A stretch of DNA of 64,000 nucleotides from Burkholderiaceae bacterium (lineage in GTDB: Bacteria; Pseudomonadota; Gammaproteobacteria; Burkholderiales; Burkholderiaceae_E), in contig JAJPES010000077.1 in assembly GCA_021166725.1 (NCBI GenBank), positions 1 through 64,000 of the forward strand, read 5' to 3'. Positions within the stretch are counted from its first letter, which is position 1; the number at the start of each line of letters is the position of its first letter. The position numbers were made by a program, and so were the translations under genes. This document shows positions 9,417 to 17,454 of the stretch, in pieces. The notes under the pieces were generated by a model. That model was not told the origin of the DNA and made no database searches. It worked only from the letters and a program-made list of their open reading frames with translations.

Positions 9417-9869
9417 ATGCTCCGTTCATCGGATGACCGCTGGCAACGCCGGCGCGTGCGTGGCTTCACGCTCATCGAAATCATGGTCGTCATCGTGATC
9501 CTCGGCGTGCTCGCTGCGATCGCCGTGCCGCGCATCATGAGCAAGCCGGACGAGGCACGCGTGAAGGCGGCGCAGACCGAGGTCGCGCAGATCCTGCAGG
9601 CGCTCGACCTCTACCGCCTCGACAACTACCGCTATCCGAGCACCGAGCAGGGCCTGATGGCGCTTGCCGAGCGGCCCACCGTCGATCCGGTGCCCGCCAA
9701 CTGGAAGCCGTACCTGAAGCAGGCGCCGGTCGATCCGTGGGGCAAACCGTACCAGTACCTGAACCCTGGCGTGCGCGGCGAGATCGACGTCTTCAGCCTG
9801 GGCGCCGACGGCAGGCCCGGGGGCGAAGGCATCGCCGCGGACATCGGCAACTGGTCGCTGAATCGCTAG
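9417..9869 (+). CDS. gspG: Type II secretion major pseudopilin GspG
   Basis: Major pseudopilin of the type II secretion pseudopilus, 150 residues. The prepilin peptidase site is G16 before FTLIEIMVVIVILGVLAAIA, with the conserved Glu at +5. The family segment YRLDNYRYPSTEQGLMAL follows, and the calcium-site loop near the end reads FSLGADGRPGGEG. A strong GGGGGAGGGG ribosome site precedes the ATG. It is divergent from gspC. The genes gspH-N that usually follow are missing, replaced by palindromic repeats that begin at its stop codon. Confidence 0.93.
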   Translation: MLRSSDDRWQRRRVRGFTLIEIMVVIVILGVLAAIAVPRIMSKPDEARVKAAQTEVAQILQALDLYRLDNYRYPSTEQGLMALAERPTVDPVPANWKPYLKQAPVDPWGKPYQYLNPGVRGEIDVFSLGADGRPGGEGIAADIGNWSLNR

Positions 9870-9916
9870 TGCAGTGTTTCGTGCTAAGCGGTGATCAGCG
9901 CGAAACACTGCACTAG
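9866..9916. repeat. CTAG-bounded inverted repeat at the gspG stop
   Basis: Perfect 16-base inverted arms, CTAGTGCAGTGTTTCG and its complement, enclose a 19-base centre that extends the pairing with GCT/AGC. The left CTAG contains the gspG stop codon, and the right CTAG is the start of the next palindrome. It probably acts as a hairpin at the end of the gspG transcript. No run of T follows, so a simple intrinsic terminator is not clear. Confidence 0.75.
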
Positions 9917-10079
9917 TACGCCGACCCACAGGTATCGCAACATGAAAGCGCGTCTTCGGCCCCAGGACGGCGTTGCAAATCCTCGCCATAGCTATTGCTA
10001 TGGCTGCGGTTTGCGCCTTGCCCTGGGACCGAATCCATCGCTTTCATCTTGTTGCGATACCTGTGGGTCGGCGTACTAG
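9913..10079. repeat. Large CTAG-bounded nested palindrome
   Basis: Outer arms of 30 bases (9913-9942 and 10050-10079) are perfect inverted copies that begin and end with CTAG. A further 7-base pairing lies at 9944-9950 and 10039-10045. The inner stem GCCATAGC (9985-9992) / GCTATGGC (9997-10004) has the loop TATT. CGGCGTTGC (9968-9976) and GCGCCTTGCC (10013-10022) sit where they do in the element at 17-150. The short open frames read in both directions through it are by-products of the palindrome and not genes. Confidence 0.85.
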
Positions 10080-10092
10080 AAGGCTGTCGGAC
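10076..10092 (+). repeat. CTAG tag, copy 2
   Basis: CTAGAAGGCTGTCGGAC differs at one base from the reverse complement of 134-150 and from the start of 29082-29104. It is joined to the large palindrome by sharing its CTAG. It may be the end of a small mobile or repeat element. The mechanism is unknown. Confidence 0.6.
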
Positions 10093-10128
10093 CGGGCACG
10101 ACCGCGCGAACCGTAACCGGAGATCCAG

Positions 10129-11055
10129 ATGAAACTGCCGCAACGCGCCTACCTCACCGAAGTCGGCCCGCGCGACGGGCTGCAGAACGAAGCGCAACCG
10201 GTGCCCACGGCGACCAAGATCGAGCTGTGCGAGCGCCTGCTCGCCGCTGGCGTACGCCAGCTCGAGGCGACGTCCTTCGTCTCGCCGAAATGGGTGCCGC
10301 AGATGGCCGACGCCGCCGACGTGATGGCCGCCGTCGGCCGCCGCCCGAAGGTGCGTATCTCGGTGCTGACGCCGAACCGCAAGGGCTTCGATGCCGCCCT
10401 CGCCTCGGGCGCCGACGAAGTCGTCATCTTCGGCGCGGCGAGCGAGGCCTTCTCGATGCGCAACATCAACTGCTCGATCGCCGAAAGCATCGAGCGCTTC
10501 GCCCCGGTGGCCGCCGCTGCGCGCGAGAACGGCATCCGCCTGCGGGCGGCGGTGTCGGTCGCCTTCGGCTGTCCGTACCAGGGCGAGGTGCCGATCGCCG
10601 ACGTCGTCGATGTCGCGAAGCGCATGCGCGACCTGGGCTGCGACGAGATCGGCATCGCCGACACGATCGGTGTCGGCACCGCGTCGCACGTGCAGCACGT
10701 GTTCGACTCAGTGCTGCGCGAGATCGAGCTCGACCAGGTTTCCGCGCATTTCCACGACACCTACGGCCAGGCGGTGGCCAACGTGCTCGCGAGCCTGCAA
10801 TGCGGCATCTACCGCTTCGACTCGTCGATCGCCGGCCTGGGCGGCTGCCCTTATGCGAAGGGCGCCACCGGCAACGTCGCCACCGAGGACGTCGTCTACC
10901 TGCTGCACGGACTGGGCATCGAAACCGGGCTCGATCTCGACGCGCTGGTCGACACCGGCCAGTGGATCTCGATGCAGCTCGGCCGCGCGAGCGCCTCGCG
11001 CGCCGGCAACGCGATCGCGGCGCGCAAGCGCGCGAAGGCGGAGGCGGCGGCGTGA
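10129..11055 (+). CDS. mvaB: Hydroxymethylglutaryl-CoA lyase
   Basis: Cytoplasmic TIM-barrel enzyme that splits HMG-CoA into acetyl-CoA and acetoacetate, the last step of leucine or acyclic terpenoid breakdown. It has 308 residues, the usual length. The N-terminal EVGPRDGLQNE, the metal-ligand HFHDTYGQAVAN and the signature GLGGCPYAKGATGN with its catalytic cysteine are all intact. The start has GGAG upstream. The stop overlaps the next start (GTGA), giving a three-gene chain with the DUF1289 and MBL-fold genes. Some members act on related 3-hydroxyacyl-CoAs. Confidence 0.95.
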   Translation: MKLPQRAYLTEVGPRDGLQNEAQPVPTATKIELCERLLAAGVRQLEATSFVSPKWVPQMADAADVMAAVGRRPKVRISVLTPNRKGFDAALASGADEVVIFGAASEAFSMRNINCSIAESIERFAPVAAAARENGIRLRAAVSVAFGCPYQGEVPIADVVDVAKRMRDLGCDEIGIADTIGVGTASHVQHVFDSVLREIELDQVSAHFHDTYGQAVANVLASLQCGIYRFDSSIAGLGGCPYAKGATGNVATEDVVYLLHGLGIETGLDLDALVDTGQWISMQLGRASASRAGNAIAARKRAKAEAAA

Positions 11056-11285
11056 GTCGAGCCAGCCGCGCCGGGGTCGTGCCGTCGCCATGCATTTCGG
11101 TGTGCCGCATCGATCCGTCGAATGGACTGTGCGAGGGATGCTTGCGCACGCTCGACGAGATCGCATGCTGGGGAGCCATGAACGACGACGCGCGCCGTTC
11201 GGTATGGGTGGCGATCGACGAGCGCCGCGAGCGGCGCAGCGCCCGCGCGGATGCGCCGGCATCGTCCGGCGAACTTCGTCGATGA
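11052..11285 (+). CDS. DUF1289 (YdhL-type) small cysteine protein
   Basis: 77-residue protein read from a GTG that overlaps the HMG-CoA lyase stop. The DUF1289 core is SPCISVCRIDPSNGLCEGCL, with four cysteines spaced C-x3-C-x8-C-x2-C, followed by a conserved tryptophan region (EIACWGAMNDDARRSVW). The cysteines suggest a small metal or Fe-S site. Function is not established. The stop overlaps the following ATG, so all three genes of this chain are coupled. Confidence 0.8.
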   Translation: MSRASRAGVVPSPCISVCRIDPSNGLCEGCLRTLDEIACWGAMNDDARRSVWVAIDERRERRSARADAPASSGELRR

Positions 11286-12193
11286 ACCCGCTGCCCGCGT
11301 CGCTGCGCTTCATCCAGCGCGACTGGCTGTCGTCGAACCAGATCGTCGGCATCGAAGGCGACGAAGCCACCGTCGTCGATTCCGGCTACGCCAAGCACGC
11401 GCAGCAGACGGTCGCACTGGTGAAGCAGGTGCTCGATGCCGATCGCGCGCGGCTCGTGCGTATCGTCAACACGCACCTGCACTCGGATCACTGCGGCGGC
11501 AACCGCGCGCTGGTCGACGCCTTCGGCTGCACGATCACCATTCCGCACGCGAGCGCCGACGAAGTCGCCGCATGGGACGAATCGAGCCTGAGCTTCGCCG
11601 CCACCGGCCAGCATTGCCCGCGCTTCGTGCACGACGCCACGCTTCGCCCCGGCGACACGCTGCGCCTGGGCGGCCTCGACTGGGACGTGCACGCCGCGCC
11701 CGGTCACGACCCGAAGAGCGTGATCTTCCACAGCGAGCGCGAAGGGCTGCTGATATCGGCCGATGCGCTGTGGGAGAACGGCTTCGGCATCGTCTTTCCC
11801 GAGATCGAAGGCGAATCGGGTTTCGCCGAGCAGCAGGCGGTGCTCGAACTCATCGCACGCCTGCGCGTACAGCGCGTGCTCCCCGGTCACGGCCGCATGT
11901 TCGGCGACATCGACGCGGCGCTGGCGCGCGCGCACGCGAAGCTCGACGCGATGCGCAGCGACCCCGCGCGCCATGCCCGGCACGCACTGAAGGTGCTGGT
12001 GAAGTTCCTGCTGCTCGACGTCGAGCGCATCGAGGAACGCGCGCTGCACGAGCGGGCGCAGGATGCGGTCGTCATGCGCCACGCTGCAGCGCAGATCGGC
12101 CTGGACTACGCGCAGGCGCTGAAGTGGGCGGCGGACTCGCTGGTCGAGCAGGGGCTGCTGCGGCGCGACGGGAGCGAGTTGGTCGACGTGTGA
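11282..12193 (+). CDS. MBL-fold metallohydrolase
   Basis: Metallo-beta-lactamase-fold hydrolase of 303 residues. The zinc motif THLHSDHCGG is at about residue 64, further ligands appear in APGHDPKSVI and SADALWENGFG, and the late ligand is in VLPGHGR. The C-terminal 90 residues form a helical domain (RIEERALHERAQDAVVMRHA onward) of the kind seen in the LACTB2 and glyoxalase-II-like groups. The substrate is unknown. Overlap with the DUF1289 gene and HMG-CoA lyase suggests thioester hydrolysis or detoxification tied to acyl-CoA breakdown, which is inference. Confidence 0.88.
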   Translation: MNPLPASLRFIQRDWLSSNQIVGIEGDEATVVDSGYAKHAQQTVALVKQVLDADRARLVRIVNTHLHSDHCGGNRALVDAFGCTITIPHASADEVAAWDESSLSFAATGQHCPRFVHDATLRPGDTLRLGGLDWDVHAAPGHDPKSVIFHSEREGLLISADALWENGFGIVFPEIEGESGFAEQQAVLELIARLRVQRVLPGHGRMFGDIDAALARAHAKLDAMRSDPARHARHALKVLVKFLLLDVERIEERALHERAQDAVVMRHAAAQIGLDYAQALKWAADSLVEQGLLRRDGSELVDV

Positions 12194-12298
12194 TGCGATC
12201 GTCGCGCCGGGTAGAACGAGCATCGCGAAGCGACCGTCGCGATCAGCCCGCATAGTTTCGTTCGTTTGTCGCGCTGGGGACGCGCGGACTCCCGGCAT

Positions 12299-12333
12299 AT
12301 ATCCTGATATTCATCCACGCAATGAATGGATAT
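12299..12333. promoter_or_regulatory. Hairpin/operator overlapping the DUF4143 ATPase start
   Basis: ATATCC(tgat)ATTCAT and ATGAATGGATAT form a 12-base-pair imperfect palindrome with a four-base bulge and a seven-base loop (CCACGCA). It covers the likely start codon at 12326. As DNA it could be an operator, as RNA it could hide the start and control translation. It is markedly more AT-rich than its surroundings. Confidence 0.5.
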
Positions 12334-13558
12334 CATGCACGGCATGGGTACGCTTCCCCGACTCGTCGGCGCCGCGCTCGCCGAACGGCTGCGCGTGATG
12401 CCTGCCGTCGTCGTCACCGGCGCGCGCCAGACCGGCAAAAGCACGCTGGCAGAGCATCTGGTACCGGGTAGCAGGCGGTACCTTTCCCTCGACGACTTCG
12501 ACGTGCTCGACGCCGCGCGCCGCGATTCGCAAGCGATCGTCGGCGGCACGGATCCGGTGACGCTCGACGAAGTGCAACGCGAACCGAGCGTGCTCTCCGC
12601 GGTGAAGCGGGCGATCGACCGCGACCGCAGGCCCGGGCGCTTCCTGCTGACCGGCTCTGCGAACCTGCTGCTCATGCGTCGCGTCTCGGAATCGCTTGCC
12701 GGCCGCGCCAGCTATCTCACCCTCTGGCCGATGACGCGTCGTGAACAACGCGGTCTCGGCTGCGCAGGACGATGGGACGATCTGCTCGGCGCAGACGAGT
12801 CGGCGTGGCGCGAACTGCTCGCCGCCGGAGACGACGCCTCCGAGGACTGGCGCTCGCTTGCGCTGAGAGGCGGGTTCCCGACCCCGGCAGTGGAGTTGGC
12901 CGACGCGGCGGAACGCGCGATCTGGTTCGACGGATATGTTCGCACCTACCTGGAGCGCGATCTGCAGGATCTCGCCTCGATCAGCGCGTTGCCGGATTTC
13001 CGCCGCCTGATGCGCGCCTCCTGCCTGCGCCTCGGTCGGCTCGTCAACCAGACCGAACTCGGTCGCGACACGGCACTATCGCAACCGACGGTGCACCGCT
13101 GGCTCAACCTGCTCGAGACCTCGTATCTGCTCGTGCGGCTTCCTGCTTACGCGGTCAATCGAACCAAGCGCCTCATCAAGGCGCCGAAGATCTACTGGGC
13201 AGACACCGGCGTTGCGCTTCACCTCGGAGGCGAGGAGCCGGGCGGCGCGCACCTCGAAAACCTGGTGCTGCAGGATCTCCTGGCCTGGCGTGACGCCCGA
13301 GTCGAACGAGCCGAGCTTGCCTACTGGCGCACCAGCGTGGGCGAGGAAGTCGATTTCGTCGTCGAGTCGGGGAATCGGCTGCTGCCGATCGAAGTGAAGG
13401 CCAGCGCGCGCCCTCGGCTCGCCGACTGTGCACATCTGCGCACGTTCCGTGCCGAGTACGGGGAAAAGGCGCGAGCCGGCCTGCTGCTGCACACCGGGAA
13501 AATCCTCGAATGGCTCGCGCCGGACGTGCTCGCCGCTCCGTGGTGGAAAGTGCTGTGA
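12326..13558 (+). CDS. AAA_14/DUF4143 ATP-binding protein
   Basis: 410-residue protein of the ATPase + DUF4143 family. Walker A GARQTGKST is at residues 32-40, a Walker-B-like DPVTLDEVQREP follows near residue 75, and the sensor-like RFLLTGSANLLLM after it. The C-terminal DUF4143 half includes YLERDLQDLASI and a PD-(D/E)xK-like core (EEVDFVVESGNRLLPIEVKAS). Members are common, patchily distributed and poorly understood. Starts at the fourth or seventh codon (also ATG) are possible. It stands alone between an MBL hydrolase and paaY, and its upstream palindrome suggests self-regulation. Horizontal acquisition is plausible but unproven. Confidence 0.85.
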   Translation: MDIMHGMGTLPRLVGAALAERLRVMPAVVVTGARQTGKSTLAEHLVPGSRRYLSLDDFDVLDAARRDSQAIVGGTDPVTLDEVQREPSVLSAVKRAIDRDRRPGRFLLTGSANLLLMRRVSESLAGRASYLTLWPMTRREQRGLGCAGRWDDLLGADESAWRELLAAGDDASEDWRSLALRGGFPTPAVELADAAERAIWFDGYVRTYLERDLQDLASISALPDFRRLMRASCLRLGRLVNQTELGRDTALSQPTVHRWLNLLETSYLLVRLPAYAVNRTKRLIKAPKIYWADTGVALHLGGEEPGGAHLENLVLQDLLAWRDARVERAELAYWRTSVGEEVDFVVESGNRLLPIEVKASARPRLADCAHLRTFRAEYGEKARAGLLLHTGKILEWLAPDVLAAPWWKVL

Positions 13559-13577
13559 CGACGCGCGCCCGCGCCCC

Positions 13578-14180
13578 TTACCCGCGCTCGCGCACGCTGA
13601 CGAAATCCCAGCGCATGCGCCCGCGCCCTTCCTCGACGCGCTCGAGCGGCTTCGCAGCGACCATCCCTCCGTTTAGCGCGCGTTGCGCGAGTTCGACATA
13701 CAGCGCCGTGCCGCGGCGCTTCCACGCGATGTCGTCGTCGCTCAAGGTGCGTCGCACGCGCGCCGGAACTCCGGCGACGAGCACCCGCGGCGGCACGACG
13801 TCGGCGACCTTGACGAAGGCCTTCGCGGCGACGATCGCCTGCTCGCCCACGACCGCCGTGTCCATGATCACGGCGTGGATGCCGACCAGCGCATCACGCC
13901 CGACGCGGGCGCAGTGGATGACGGCGCCGTGCCCGATGTGGCACTCCTCCTCCATCACGCAGTCGAAGTCGGGCGCCGAATGCACGACGCAGTTGTCCTG
14001 CAGGTTCGCATTGGGCTGCATCACGATCCGGCCGAAATCGCCGCGCAGCACTGCGCCGGGGCCCACGTAGCAGCCGGGGCCTACGATGACGTCGCCGATC
14101 AGCACGGCGCTCGGGTGCACGTAGGCACGCGGGTCGATCACCGGGACGACGCCTTCGAAGGCGTAAACGGTCGTTTGCAT
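13578..14180 (-). CDS. paaY: PaaY-type gamma-carbonic-anhydrase-like thioesterase
   Basis: Left-handed beta-helix hexapeptide protein of 200 residues, the normal PaaY length. The start MQTTVYAFEGVVPVIDPRAY matches the family, and the longer in-frame lead is not supported. Metal-binding histidines appear in NCVVHSAPDFD, EECHIGHGAVIH and ALVGIHAVIMD. PaaY hydrolyses dead-end ring-hydroxylated CoA thioesters in the phenylacetate pathway, so it supports paaK at the left edge as part of that route. A related gamma-carbonic-anhydrase assignment cannot be excluded. Confidence 0.85.
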   Translation of the reverse strand: MQTTVYAFEGVVPVIDPRAYVHPSAVLIGDVIVGPGCYVGPGAVLRGDFGRIVMQPNANLQDNCVVHSAPDFDCVMEEECHIGHGAVIHCARVGRDALVGIHAVIMDTAVVGEQAIVAAKAFVKVADVVPPRVLVAGVPARVRRTLSDDDIAWKRRGTALYVELAQRALNGGMVAAKPLERVEEGRGRMRWDFVSVRERG

Positions 14181-14343
14181 CGATGGAAGACGGTGAGGGG
14201 CGAGCGGCTTCGATGCTAACACCCGCCTCTGCGTCGCCCCTGCGACACGCTCCGGCCGAAGCCCGGGCGCTCCTCCGATCACCAGCCCCGCCCGTCGGAA
14301 TCGGAGCGTCGCCGCCACCGGCTGTGCGGCGATACTGCCTTCG

Positions 14344-15528
14344 ATGGCGCCCGACTTCGACCCCCGGACGATCTTCCTCGTTGCCGCATGCACGACGGCG
14401 CTCGGCTGCGCGACCTTCGTCGCACTGCTGCCGATGCACGCCTGGGCCGCCAGCCCGCTGCGCCGCTACGCGACGGCAATGGGAGTGATGAGCATTGCGC
14501 TGCTGCTGTACGCGCTGCGCGACGCGATCAACATACCGCTCGAGCATATGGCGCCGAACCTGCTCGCCAGCGTCGGCATCGCGCTATGCGTGGACGCCAC
14601 GTTGCGCGCCTTCGATCGGCGCCAGCCTCCCTGGGCGCTCGCACTGCAGCTGGTCGCGCTCGGCGCGCTCTGGCTCCCACTCGCCGACGAGGGGCGCAGC
14701 CTGCTGCGCGTGCTCGCCTTCTCCGGCATCCACGCCGCCTACGGCCTGGCGGTCGTCGCCGCTTTGCTGCCGACCACCGCCTGGGGCCGCCAGCCCTACG
14801 TGCGCACGCTCGGCGGCGTCTTCGGCGTGTATGCGGGCGCCCACCTCGCGCGCGGAACGCTGGCACTACTGGGCGGTTCGCCGGCCAGCGGCGCCACCGC
14901 CCAAGGCGCCGCACAGGTTCTCTTCATCCTGCTCTTCGCACTGATGCCGATGGTGCTCGCGCTCGTCGTCCAGACGATGCTGCACGCGAGGGTCACCGGC
15001 GAGCTGCGACTGCGCGCGACCACCGACGAGCTGACCGGGCTGCACACACGCCGGCACTTCTTCGAGCTGGCCCGGCGGCGCCTGCTGCGCCCGCCTGCCG
15101 ACCGCGCCGTGCACCACCTGTTGATGATCGACCTCGATCACTTCAAGTCGGTCAACGACCGTTTCGGTCACGGCGTCGGCGATCGCGCGCTGTGCCACGC
15201 GGCGCGCGTGCTGCGCGCGTCGGTGCGCGGCCGCGGCCTGCTTTCGCGTTACGGCGGCGAGGAATTCTGCGCACTGATCTCGAGCCGCGACCACGACGAA
15301 GCTCGTCTCGCCATCGACGCGCTGCGCGAGTCGCTGCAGAACAGCCCGCTGCGCGTCGGACAGGCGACGATCGCGCTCACCGCGAGCGTCGGCGCGGTTC
15401 CGATCGTCGATGCCGAATCGCTCGAACGCGTGCTCGTGCACGCCGACCACTGCGTGTACCGCGCGAAGACCGAAGGACGCAACCGGGTGGTGCGCTACGG
15501 GGAGACGCTCGCCGAGCCCGTCGTCTGA
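14344..15528 (+). CDS. Membrane-bound diguanylate cyclase (GGDEF)
   Basis: 394 residues. The N-terminal half has six or so hydrophobic segments (about residues 10-215) and no known sensor motif. A GGDEF domain follows from about residue 225, with TTDELTGLHTRRHFFE, DLDHFKSVNDRFGHGVGD and the active-site RYGGEEF, so it should make cyclic di-GMP from GTP. The RxxD inhibitory site normally five residues before GGEEF is not present, so product inhibition through it is unlikely. Cyclic di-GMP could act on the Eps locus 30 kb away, but no direct link is visible. Confidence 0.92.
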   Translation: MAPDFDPRTIFLVAACTTALGCATFVALLPMHAWAASPLRRYATAMGVMSIALLLYALRDAINIPLEHMAPNLLASVGIALCVDATLRAFDRRQPPWALALQLVALGALWLPLADEGRSLLRVLAFSGIHAAYGLAVVAALLPTTAWGRQPYVRTLGGVFGVYAGAHLARGTLALLGGSPASGATAQGAAQVLFILLFALMPMVLALVVQTMLHARVTGELRLRATTDELTGLHTRRHFFELARRRLLRPPADRAVHHLLMIDLDHFKSVNDRFGHGVGDRALCHAARVLRASVRGRGLLSRYGGEEFCALISSRDHDEARLAIDALRESLQNSPLRVGQATIALTASVGAVPIVDAESLERVLVHADHCVYRAKTEGRNRVVRYGETLAEPVV

Positions 15529-15540
15529 GGCACTGCAGGT

Positions 15541-15556
15541 GCGCCGGCATCGGCGC
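15541..15556. terminator. GC hairpin between convergent genes
   Basis: GCGCCG-GCAT-CGGCGC is a perfect 6-bp stem with a 4-base loop in the 57-base gap between the converging GGDEF and SDR genes. There is no T-run, so termination may need Rho. Confidence 0.35.
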
Positions 15557-15585
15557 CGACGCGTCGCGGCCCGACTTCCGCCCCG

Positions 15586-16479
15586 TCACCCGCCGCGCTG
15601 GCCGCGATCCTTCGCGTTCTGCGCCTCGATTCGCGCGCGCGCCTGGCGCCACTGCTCGTCGCTCCACGCGCGCAACGGATAGAAGTTGCCGCCGTTGGCG
15701 AGCGAATGAGCGCCGTCCATGAACAGCGTCTGCCCGCTGAGCCAGTCGCAGCCATCGGCCATCAGGAAGGTCGCGAGGTTCTGCAACTCGCCCATCTCTC
15801 CGACCCGATGCTGCGGGTTGGTCTCCTTCGACCGCTCGCCGGGCGCCTCGCCGGGATTGAGCCGCTGGCTCATCCCCTCGGTGGGGATCTCGCCCGGGCC
15901 GATCGCGTTCAGCCGGATGCCGTATTTCGCCCATTCGACGGCGAGCGATTTCGTCATCACGGCAACGCCCGCCTTGCTCATCGCCGACGGCACGGTGAAC
16001 GGCCCGCCGTTCTCCACCCAGGTGACGATGATCGAGATCACCGACTTCATCGGCTGCGGGCTCGACCAGCCCCCGGCCACGCGCGCCTGATCGATCCAGC
16101 GCCGGCCGACCGCGTTCGTCACGTAGAAGGTGCCGTGGAAGACGATGTTCGCGATCGCGTCGAAGGCGCGCGGCGACAGCATCTCGGTCGGGCTGATGAA
16201 GTTGCCGGCGGCGTTGTTGACGAGCCCGGTGAGCGGGCCGCCGGCGAAGATCGCATCGACCGCCTGCGCGTCGCGGATGTCGACCCCGTAGGTATCGACG
16301 CGGCCGCCGTGCGCCTTCGTCATCTCCTCGGCCGCCGCGTCGAGCACGCCCTTGCGCCGCCCGCAGATCGCGAGCTCGGCGCCGAGCGCGAGATAGCGCT
16401 CGCCCATCGCACGGCCCAGGCCGGTGCCGCCGCCGGTGATCAGGATGCGCTTGCCGCGCAGCAGGTCGGAACGGAACAT
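15586..16479 (-). CDS. SDR-family oxidoreductase (acyl-CoA type)
   Basis: Short-chain dehydrogenase/reductase of 297 residues. The nucleotide motif is ITGGGTGLGRAMG near residue 14, NNAAGN is present, and the catalytic Tyr-x3-Lys is altered: the position reads TVPSAMSKAGVAVMTKSLA, with Ser instead of Tyr before the Lys. This pattern is known in 2,4-dienoyl-CoA reductase-like SDRs, which favours an NADPH-dependent enoyl-CoA reductase over an alcohol dehydrogenase. It is the last gene of the second Liv operon, five bases after an enoyl-CoA hydratase, so it probably acts on the CoA ester made by the operon ligases. Confidence 0.85.
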   Translation of the reverse strand: MFRSDLLRGKRILITGGGTGLGRAMGERYLALGAELAICGRRKGVLDAAAEEMTKAHGGRVDTYGVDIRDAQAVDAIFAGGPLTGLVNNAAGNFISPTEMLSPRAFDAIANIVFHGTFYVTNAVGRRWIDQARVAGGWSSPQPMKSVISIIVTWVENGGPFTVPSAMSKAGVAVMTKSLAVEWAKYGIRLNAIGPGEIPTEGMSQRLNPGEAPGERSKETNPQHRVGEMGELQNLATFLMADGCDWLSGQTLFMDGAHSLANGGNFYPLRAWSDEQWRQARARIEAQNAKDRGQRGG

Positions 16480-16484
16480 GAGCG

Positions 16485-17396
16485 TCACCTCCTCTTCGCA
16501 TCGAGCTCGCGCTGCATCTGCTCGACCAGCGATTGCGCCTCGGCACCCTCGGGAATCGGCTTGCCGGAGTCGCGCCACGCGACCGCATCCTTGTAGCCGT
16601 GCAGCTGCGCCCTGCGACGAAACCACATCCCTTCCGGATTGTGCCGCGTGATGCCGTCGAACAGCGTCGCCAGCATCTGCGTCTGCTCCAGCCCCATCGA
16701 AGCGAGCACCTGGTTGACGACGAGCTTCTGCATCATCAGCTGCCCGCGCGGCACGCCGGCGATCCGCTCGGCGAGCGAGCGCACGGTGCCCTCGAGCGCG
16801 GCCGCCGGCACCGCGTCCGCCGCCAGGCCCCACGCCTTCGCCGTGGCGCCGTCGATCGTGTCGCCGGTGAAGAGCAGTTGCTTGGCGCGCATCGGGCCGA
16901 GCCGATACGTCCACATCGCCGTCGTCGGGCAACCCCAGACGCGCGTGGGCATGTAGCCGATGCGCGCATCTTCGGCCATCACCAGCAGGTCGCAGCACAG
17001 CGCGATGTCGCTGCCGCCGGCCACCGCGTGGCCGTGCACCTGCGCGATGGTCGGCTTGTGGCTGTGCCACAGGCTCATGAAGTCTTCGGTGAAGCGCTTC
17101 ATCGTCCGGTAGTCGAGCATCGGATCCCACGGCGTGCGCTCCTGCTGGCACGGGTGGTCGACCACGCCTTCGCCGAAGGCCTGCAGGTCGTAGCCGGAGC
17201 AGAACGCACGCCCGGCGCCGGACAGCACGATGACGTGCACTTCGTCGTCGTCGTTGGCGAGCTCGACGGCGCGGCGGATTTCGCCCGGCATCCGCTCGTC
17301 GATCGCGTTCAGCCGATCGGGACGGTCCAGCACGATGCGCGCGATGCGCGGGTTGGAAGCATCGCGGGCGTACTGCAGTGCCTGGAAGCGGACCAT
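16485..17396 (-). CDS. Enoyl-CoA hydratase/isomerase family protein
   Basis: Crotonase-fold enzyme of 303 residues. The oxyanion-hole segments are GAGRAFCSGYDLQAF and AQVHGHAVAGGSDIALCCDL. In crotonases the two catalytic glutamates lie further on. Here that stretch reads ARIGYMPTRVWGCPTTAM, so the second Glu is not obvious and the chemistry may differ from hydration. It sits between the PaaK-like ligase and the SDR on one transcript. It should act on the acyl-CoA produced upstream, but the substrate is unknown. Confidence 0.85.
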   Translation of the reverse strand: MVRFQALQYARDASNPRIARIVLDRPDRLNAIDERMPGEIRRAVELANDDDEVHVIVLSGAGRAFCSGYDLQAFGEGVVDHPCQQERTPWDPMLDYRTMKRFTEDFMSLWHSHKPTIAQVHGHAVAGGSDIALCCDLLVMAEDARIGYMPTRVWGCPTTAMWTYRLGPMRAKQLLFTGDTIDGATAKAWGLAADAVPAAALEGTVRSLAERIAGVPRGQLMMQKLVVNQVLASMGLEQTQMLATLFDGITRHNPEGMWFRRRAQLHGYKDAVAWRDSGKPIPEGAEAQSLVEQMQRELDAKRR

Positions 17397-17454
17397 CGTA
17401 TCCTCCGGACGACATCCCCGACTGGGGCCTGTTCACACGACGATCGTCGCCGCG

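Noticed and set aside
9891-10079. Short frames in both directions through the large palindrome
   Set aside because: They encode mirror-like peptides because they lie in an inverted repeat and have no ribosome site.
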